NCBI GenBank assembly: GCA_032821775.1
Contig: JAVLRN010000003.1
Coordinates: 4,030,001-4,094,000 of the forward strand
DNA from: Sanguinoderma infundibulare
Lineage: Eukaryota; Basidiomycota; Agaricomycetes; Polyporales; Polyporaceae
Direction of reading: 5' to 3'
DNA: 64,000 nt
Part shown: positions 58,101 through 64,000 of the stretch, piece after piece
Layout of the letters: each line of letters starts with the position of its first letter
Numbering within the stretch: the first letter of the stretch is position 1
Made by a program: the position numbers and the translations under genes
Notes under the pieces: model-generated
Seen by the model: the letters and a program-made list of their open reading frames with translations, nothing else
Databases searched by the model: none
Told to the model about the DNA's origin: nothing

Positions 58101-58571
58101 CCAAGTTCTGCGAATTCTACCAGCTTACCTTTAACATCGAAGAGATGCAAAAGCCTGTTCAATTTGGCATGGAACCCCAAGCCAACTTGAACAACGAACA
58201 TAACAGCGGCAGTGCACCGGACGAAGGTCAGTTTACAGATCAAGTCACCATCCAGGCAGCTCTCATAGCTCTACCCTTCTACAGGCCAGCAAAGTGTCGT
58301 GCGGCCTGTGCAACCACCGGTGGCCACAGGGCAACATCCCCAAGAGGAACCTGCCGCATCTCAGAACCGACGCAAGCTCAAGGGGCGCAGGGGTGGAGTT
58401 CCTGCATCACGAGCATCCTCTCGTCTTGCCAATCAGAACAAGGGCAAAGCAAGGGAGGATGGTGCGAATCACAAGGTTTCTGGAGCTCTGAAGGTAGCTC
58501 AACCACTGTTTCTACCAGGAGGCTCGATCAGCGGGCCTGGTTCCTTTGAAGTCGAACAGCAGCCTGAGTAG
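55160..58571 (+). CDS. Alpha-type (MHCK/EF2K-like) protein kinase
   Basis: Supported exons start 55160-55352, 55404-55601, 55659-55969, 56027-56389, 56463-56540 and continue to a stop at 58,571. The N-terminus has CNRCRSQGD...CPPC (possible zinc site) and a proline-rich linker. The C-terminal kinase shows MVKLCIRKQ (candidate ATP lysine), VYMLEERIEQG, YINNGSPQPL, FTQHVQYLRSHGRIFVSDYQ, GNLGLLTDPQIMTAPEG (Gly-rich loop with catalytic D) and FEQFPEAHQCTKFCEFYQL (zinc-binding H/C/C). These are alpha-kinase hallmarks, a family expanded in Agaricomycetes. The tail is basic and glutamine-rich. One junction (56,541-56,593) is unclear: the frame fits only a very short intron, so a one-base defect or an unusual splice is possible. 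Substrate unknown. Confidence 0.75.
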
Positions 58572-59208
58572 ACGCCATACACCAAGTACCCCCTTATATA
58601 CCCTATATGCAATCCTTTTCTGTATCCAAGTCTACAAGTCCAGCTTTCCAATCGAAGATCGCGTATTTGGTCCTGCTCGGTCTTTCAGCTAGTGGTATGT
58701 CCGTTTGAAGCTCAACCTGCCACAGCCACCTCCAAAGCCACCAGGCTCCCAGCGCGTCGGGCACATCCAAAACCAATCCGTGCAGGTTCATGAATGTCGG
58801 GAGCTATTGTCATGCTCGATGCTCATCCGCGCCGGCCAGGGCGCACCACCCGGCAAGGTCGAATCGAGGGGCTTCGATGACCATGGTCAAGAGGCTCATT
58901 TGAACATTCGGAGACAGCGTGGTGCGGGCGTGTGCTTCCTCTGACGACGCTGGGACAAGAGCGCAAAGAAACGCCCGAGGTCGTGTTCGGTGCCTCGACA
59001 GCAAACCACCCTGTGACTTCTCCCTGCCATGTGGATGACGTGTAAAGGCGTCGTTTATACGTACGAATGTGCGCGCTGCGACATGGCTCATCTGTGCCCG
59101 CAGCTGCATACAGTACATACGTACAGCACGACGCGCTGTTGAGTTGAACGCGCCACTGTGGGGATGATGAGATGGCCGACCTCGTCTGCGATGTGCTTCA
59201 CGAGTGGC
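58572..59208. other. element right arm, 3' flank of kinase gene
   Basis: No convincing gene up to the right inverted repeat. Confidence 0.35.
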
Positions 59209-59263
59209 GTTGGCATCAGAGGGATTGGGGCTAACGATCCCTAGTACCCTAGTACGTACTTAG
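59209..59263 (-). repeat. Right 55-base inverted repeat
   Basis: The reverse complement starts CTAAGTACGTACTAGGG and ends CTCTGATGCCAAC, matching 46,411-46,465 at 54 of 55 positions. Outward of it the sequence (CTGGTAATTCC) has no similarity to the left flank. Confidence 0.9.
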
Positions 59264-62237
59264 CTGGTAATTCCAAATACGCGCGCCAGTGCTCCTGCAG
59301 GGCAGACGGGGCGACGGAAGGTGTCAAGCGGTGACGTCGTGGGCTTGAAGCCTAAAAGGTCAGATGGAAGATGAGCTGGGTGTTCGGACACGCGTGCGCT
59401 GCAGGTCCAGTCCAACATGTTCCATGTTCCAGGATGACATACCGCCGTCGGGCAGTGGGCCGCCGTCGGGCAGTGGGTCGCGCGACAGAACACGGTAATG
59501 CAGCGTACAGAACCCACGTAAGTGCGTTAGATAAACATTGGCCGTCCGGGCTCAAAAGACAGCCCAATTAAACGTACTGCTGAGCTGTCAACCCTGCGGG
59601 CCGGCACGGAGCCGACGTGACAGAACCACCGTGCCGGAGAATGAGAGTCTCGTGTTCGCTGCACCGAGCATGGCCAATGGAACTCAACCCCCACCTCCCC
59701 CATCCCCCAGCTGCCATTGGCCACCGACGATGCGCTCCGGTCCCGCGATTGGCCGGGGCTCTTCAATTTTATCGAAGTGACATCAAAATCGGACAGTCCA
59801 TACCCGCACGAATGTTCATGGGACATTGGCGTACTTCGGTGCACCAGGGCACCTTGGCGCATCTACCTGCGAAGATAGGCGCAGATCCAGACTGAACATC
59901 TGTCCATTGGATCCATTGCGGGGTTGATTGGCCATGGGGCGATTGGGGCTGTGGGTTGCCAAAGGGCCTAGAGCCGGCAGCGGTTTACAAACCGAAGCAG
60001 CCGCCAGTCACAGATGTTACAATGACGACGACATGCACAGGTTCACCTGCGTGGCAGAGACCACCCGCGAGCTGGCTCGTTAGGAACGGAACGTGCCAAG
60101 GATGCAAATGTCGTTCAGCCACTCCGGTATCGGGCATCATGGCGCGCACCAGACGGATTGCGATCACAGCCCCTTTCCGAAGTGTGATTCACTGTGGGCA
60201 TTGGTGTTCTGGGCCCCTCGCACTCGGACTCGGCCGGGTGAAGCTGGGTGGAGAATGGAGTGGAGCGTATCTGGGTAGGTTTGGTTGATGGACAGAACCG
60301 ACCCTGACCGGATGGCAGGAATGATACTGCACACGTTGAGGTATCTGATTATTTGTGGAATATAAGGGGATGAAGTATGGGAGACGATTACTGGGGTGGA
60401 GGTCACCGTGTGCGAAGGGGCCTCTTGTCGATCGACGCAATGGGGTGTTTGATTAGGGGAGGATGGAACGCAGAGCACGAGTGAGTGATCGCAAATGTAC
60501 GTGGGAATCAGGCAGTGCACATGATCGAGAGCCTGGGGCAGTTGCCCGGTCGGGGAGGATGGTGGAACGGAAGCGCACACAAAGTCTGAGCGGAATATTC
60601 GGATGCTCGCAGCTGCTGGCGGCAAGCGCCGAGGGCGATAGGCGACTCGGTAGGAAATTGACGCAGGCGACGGACACCTGCCACTGCCGTCTGGGCAATA
60701 GAAGACGACGCGTGAGAGCGCCAGAGAGAGTTGAGTTTACAATCCCAACGACGGATTCCGCAGGAGAGCAGAGAAGACGGGAGCAGTCAGCGGGGAAGAT
60801 GTATTATCGGGCGCGCTCTTGGGCGCAGTACAGACGTGTCGGACACCAGACAACATGCGAGTGGCAGAGACACTGTGGAGCGACGATGGATGGCAGAGGC
60901 GTCGGAGGATGGGACCAGATGGGGCCGGATGGAGACGATGGAGCCAGAGGTGGGCGTGGCTGGCTGGACGATCACGCGGAGACCACGCGAGCGGTCATAA
61001 AAGGCGAGCGAAGGTTGCAAAGAAAAAGTTGGGGGCACTGCTGGGGGCCAGGACGGGAAGAGGGGCGGGAGGATAGGAGGAGGGCAGACGAAATGACGCC
61101 GGCGTGGGTGACAGTAAAGGGGGGCGAGACGAGCGCGGGCGGGACCGCTCGCGGGAGAGAGACGCGGGCGGCGAGGCTAGAGGCGGACGGTTACGAGTCC
61201 CTTCTCGCACCCGCATACAGTCCTGAGCTAGGATGGCAAGATGTGGACTTGGATGGACTAAAAGCTCAGCGCACGCATCCGCCCAGTACAGTGCTATCAA
61301 GATGCGACGAGGACGACACCTTGTACACGGAACCCTAGGGCTCCTCATCTGCCCATACTGCGTTTCATGATCGTCACCGTCCATTCATGCAACCGAGGAC
61401 CCCCCAGAGGCGCAGCAGCCCCGCGCGAAGCTCATTTACCATACAAGGACTCGGGGACTTGGAAGTTGGAGGCTCGGACGAGGCGAGGAGAGGCGTTAAG
61501 GCCGTCACAGGGCTCATCGGGAGCCGGCTATCGTGGTGAGCCTCTCCACCTGGATCTTGATAAAGAGCATCCTTGGACGGTGGTGTTCCGCGTTCGCCGC
61601 ATGCCAATAGGTTGCGGTGCCAACTGTACGAACACACGTACTAGCGGCAAACGTGGAGGTACGCAGGGTGGCGCATTGCTACCCGGCACCCAATGCTATC
61701 TGTTTGCTCGAGATCCCGTCTTCCTGATATTCGAAGCGAGCCACAGTACTGCGCGGACGCCTCCTCAATGCGTACAGGTATGTGCCGCAATACAGCAATC
61801 GCAGGACTTGGACGGATCCACACCGTGTGTACTTGCTGCCCTCTCGCAGTTGTATGTATGGAACGAGAGGTGGAACTGATATGGGTGAGGGTTGCACTTC
61901 TCGTATGCGCTTGGCGTGAAGCTGACGTCCAAATGCAGAAGAAGCGGTGGTCCGTAATTAAGCTTGCCTTCCTATGGGTACGTCACTTCCACCGCGCCGC
62001 CTCCCCGCACAAAGGCCTATAGCTCCCCCCTTTCCCTTATGGCAGCACCGATATTTCGGGCTCCTCTGCGTGCTGTGAGTGCTGCTACGGTCTGGGTTTC
62101 CATGCAAACGTCAGATATCCTCACCCCTCCGCCCGCGCGGTGGGCGGTCCGACAGGTTCCAGGCATACGGTCAGCATCAATTAACCTGCCCTTCGCGAGA
62201 ACGGTGGCACTGAACCCGTCGAGCCGTATACAACGAC
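59264..62237. other. 3-kb region without recognisable genes
   Basis: Long open frames at 60,463-61,338 and 61,367-61,879 are arginine/glycine-rich and alternate between frames, which is typical of chance frames in GC-rich DNA. I support no gene here. Confidence 0.4.
59443..59478. repeat. 18-base direct repeat, two copies
   Basis: CGCCGTCGGGCAGTGGG occurs twice in tandem with one difference at the end of the unit, 180 bases outside the right inverted repeat. Confidence 0.85.
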
Positions 62238-62280
62238 ACTTGCAAGTTCGACGCCTATTAGGCGTCTCCCACTTGCAAGT
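62238..62280. repeat. palindromic cluster: ACTTGCAAGT x2 around a GACGCCTA/TAGGCGTC hairpin
   Basis: The self-complementary 10-mer ACTTGCAAGT lies at 62,238-62,247 and 62,271-62,280. Between them GACGCCTA and TAGGCGTC form an 8-base inverted repeat with a one-base loop. Further copies lie at 62,496-62,505 and 63,674-63,683. Confidence 0.85.
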
Positions 62281-62349
62281 GCCGGGTATAGGCGCCGTAA
62301 AACACAGCCACGTTCTCACGAGTAGCGCCCGGAAAATCAACGCAAAACA

Positions 62350-62421
62350 AAGCGTGCCCCGGGTTCGAACCCCGGGCTCAATAAACGAACCAGGTGCTCT
62401 CACAACTAAGCTAAGTGGGCT
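62350..62421 (-). tRNA. tRNA-like sequence, probably a pseudogene
   Basis: The minus strand has a box-A-like TAGCTTAGTTGTGAGAGC and a perfect box B (GGTTCGAACCC) in a 6-base T-stem (CCCGGG/CCCGGG), with T-rich sequence after its 3' end. The acceptor arms (AGCCCAC and GCACGCT region) pair poorly and I cannot draw a sound anticodon stem. It is best read as a decayed tRNA or tRNA-derived repeat. Confidence 0.35.
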
Positions 62422-62704
62422 TTGATTTTTCAGCTTGTTCGAGACTGATATACCTTTGCCAGCCAGCGCCTGGCGCGTACTTGCAAAGTTGCCAAACTTG
62501 CAAGTATCCCGCCACCATCCCGCCCATCCCATCCGGTTTCGCGTCTTGTCGTGCCATCCTCATCCACCTTTCCTCATCCGCACTGGGGTGTGACTACTGC
62601 CGCGCGTGGGCCCGTGCTCTTACCCGTGTTCCGGCGTGGGTGTGCACATTTGCATTACACACACGTCCCACCACATTTCCCCGTCCACCTGCGTTTCCAA
62701 CACG
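62422..62704. other. gap with further ACTTGCAAGT motif
   Basis: Contains ACTTGCAAAG at 62,479-62,488 and ACTTGCAAGT at 62,496-62,505; also the promoter side of the SFH5-like copy. Confidence 0.4.
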
Positions 62705-63292
62705 ATGTCGTCGATAGAAGCGCAGCCCGCAGAGTCTAGCATCAAGGCTATGAACGTGGAGCAGGAGGACAACGAGCCGCAGAACTAGCTGACCAAGAAG
62801 TTCACCGAGGCTGAATGGCAGGCGGTCAAGGACCTGCGTGTACGTCCCTCCACACTGTACTTGTGCCCAATCACCCATCGCCTATCCCCATCCACTACTC
62901 ACCCGTCTCCATCTTCTTCGCCGTCCTGCAGTCGCAGCTCCAGGACATCTTCGAGCAGGCCTACCCGGACGCGAAGCCCGCCCCGCCCTCGATCACGCTC
63001 TGGGGCGTCGAGCTCTCGCCCGGGGCGCGCTCCGCACAGGCGTCCGTCATCCTCTTCCAGTTCGCACGCGCGCGCAGCCTCATTGCCAAGGATGCGGTGG
63101 ACATGCTCGTCGCGACGCTCAAGTGGCGCGCGGAAATCAAGATCGAGGAGGTCATGACGGAGGAGTTGGACCAGGACGTGTTCAGGCGGCTGGCCAAGGT
63201 GTTTGGGAAGGACGGCGGCCGGTCGCGTACAACTTGTATGGGGAGGAGAAGGACATGAAGGCGGTGTTTGGGGACTTGCAGAAGTTCATCAG
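62705..63292 (+). pseudogene. SFH5-like Sec14/CRAL-TRIO protein pseudogene
   Basis: The start MSSIEAQPAESSIKAMNVEQ runs to NEPQN and an in-frame TAG (62786-62788), then LTKKFTEAEWQAVKDLR, an intron (62,840-62,931), SQLQDIFEQAYPDAKPAPPS, ITLWGVELSPG and ILFQFARARSLIAKDAVDML, VATLKWRAEIKIEEVMTEEL. After VFGKDGGR a base is missing near 63,220; the other frame resumes with VAYNLYGEEKDMKAVFGDLQ and KFIR before a GTGCGT donor. This is the N-terminal part of an Sfh5-type phosphatidylinositol-transfer protein. The main CRAL-TRIO lobe is not found downstream, so the copy is broken and truncated. Confidence 0.8.
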
Positions 63293-63760
63293 GTGCGTCT
63301 GCGTTAGGTTGTGGCCATGTCCGATTTGGCAAGAACGGATGTTGACCAGGACGCGTTTGCCGTTATAGATGCATATCCCAGAGCGAACCGACGGCCTGGA
63401 CTCTAGCCTGGTCCAATGCCAGGTGTTCTATCCCCTCCGAGATGTGCAAACACACACGCTAACATCCCCATTCCGACGTCTTCGCCTTCGCGCTTCCGTC
63501 CACTATAGAATTGTCTGTCCAGGTGAGGCCTCACCAAGTTGTGTATGCTCCCGTATGTTTTTATATAAGCTGTTATTTATGAATCACATACCATTGGTTT
63601 GATACGTGGCCATCCATGAATGCTGCAGACCTGTCTGGACACGACGACCACGAGGAGGAACCTGTGTTAGTGAACTTGCAAGTCCTCGCGGGGGAACGTA
63701 CTTGTAAGTTTGCGGGCGAGAGAAAGGTTATCTATTGCCTAAATCTTGCCTGTATATCAA
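63293..63760. other. gap downstream of the SFH5-like copy
   Basis: The remaining SFH5 exons would be expected here but I find none. An ACTTGCAAGT palindrome lies at 63,674-63,683, with a variant (ACTTGTAAGT) about 25 bases later. Confidence 0.4.
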
Positions 63761-63842
63761 GCGGCCATGGTCTAGTGGATAAGCGTGATCAGTAATTAGC
63801 AACCGGGATGGTGCGCCGCGGGTTCGAGCCCCGCGGAGACCG
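63761..63842 (+). tRNA. tRNA-like sequence with Pol III signals, anticodon unclear
   Basis: Box A (TGGTCTAGTGGATAAGC), box B (GGTTCGAGCCC) in a good T-stem (GCGGG/CCCGC) and a run of eight T directly downstream are all present over 82 bases. The 3' acceptor GGAGACC does not pair with the 5' end GCGGCCA, and no clean anticodon stem is seen. It may be a rearranged tRNA gene or a tRNA-derived repeat. Confidence 0.4.
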
Positions 63843-64000
63843 TTTTTTTTGTGAAGCGCTTACATACTTTTTTGCGCTCGTTATGGTCGGCGGTGAGACC
63901 GCCCGACAAGCAGGAGGCGGTTGCAATTGCAGGGACGCCAACGAGGCGGTAGAGGCCGCTATGGGGGTGAGATGAGGCGGGAATGTGGCTGTGCTACCCG

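Larger units (their letters stand above)
46411..59263. mobile_element. Candidate 12.85-kb element bounded by inverted repeats
   Basis: The 55 bases at 46,411-46,465 and the reverse complement of 59,209-59,263 agree at 54 positions. Between them lie, left to right, a small zinc-finger-like gene (+), an intact integrase-core gene (+), a broken RPC40 copy (-), a broken SF1 helicase copy (+) and an alpha-type kinase gene (+). The outer flanks (GGACATA on the left, CTGGTAA on the right) share no target-site duplication. Large TIR elements with a DDE enzyme and captured genes are known in plants and fungi, so an element with the integrase-core protein as mobilising enzyme is a fair inference. The alternative is two copies of a small repeat in opposite orientation. 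Confidence 0.45.

Noticed and set aside
60463..61338. Long open frame of 291 codons
   Set aside because: Arginine/glycine-rich with no domain-like pattern, and all frames in this GC-rich stretch are long; it is probably a chance frame.
61367..61879. Open frame of 170 codons
   Set aside because: No recognisable motifs, no introns and no neighbouring support; not reported as a gene.
62606..62788. Short protein ending at 62,788
   Set aside because: It is the first exon of the SFH5-like copy stopped by an in-frame TAG; the next codons continue the family sequence.
63761..63842. A fully functional tRNA gene
   Set aside because: Pol III boxes and terminator are good, but the acceptor ends do not pair and no anticodon can be assigned, so only a tRNA-like call is made.

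Overview
The window looks like nuclear DNA of a basidiomycete, most likely a polypore-type agaricomycete. Genes are rich in short GT-AG introns (about 50-80 bases), coding DNA is GC-rich, and several families are ones expanded in Agaricomycetes: F-box proteins, an alpha-type protein kinase, a multi-intron integrase-core DDE protein and an SF1 helicase with a long N-terminus. There are no operons and no prokaryotic signals. Family names below come from my own reading of the sequence, not from database searches.

From 1 to 23 kb the window carries several genes that read cleanly. These are the PP4 catalytic subunit (4975-6333, +), the ribosome-biogenesis ABCF ATPase ARB1 (8865-11608, -), an NRG1-like two-finger transcription factor (12767-15257, -) and coproporphyrinogen III oxidase HEM13 (21598-22659, -). 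Between them lie decayed genes: an F-box/WD40 gene with frameshifts, two head-to-tail SPT3-like pseudogenes, a protein-kinase fragment, and a MLKL/HeLo-like helical-bundle gene with one frameshift.

From 24 to 45 kb almost everything recognisable is a broken or partial copy of an unrelated conserved gene: an ABCA transporter, a GPI2-like piece, DHTKD1-type 2-oxoacid dehydrogenase E1, the eIF4G MIF4G region, a nucleolin/NSR1-type RRM, an acyl-CoA dehydrogenase joined directly to proteasome alpha-3, MIS12, a cyclin, a STE6-like ABCB transporter, CSN3 and an F-box protein. The copies keep introns, so they arose by DNA-level duplication, not retroposition. One gene here looks intact: a 521-residue protein with a 2-oxoglutarate/Fe(II) oxygenase-like C-terminus (36167-37814, -).

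From 46,411 to 59,263 lies the best candidate for something undescribed. A 12.85-kb segment is bounded by 55-base inverted repeats that match at 54 positions. It holds a small zinc-finger-like gene, an intact seven-exon integrase-core gene, broken RPC40 and SF1-helicase copies, and an apparently complete alpha-type kinase gene. I read it as a possible large terminal-inverted-repeat element that carries or has picked up host genes, but I see no target-site duplication.

The right end (59.3-64 kb) is mostly without genes. It contains two tRNA-like sequences near repeated copies of a 10-base palindrome, and an SFH5-like Sec14 pseudogene.
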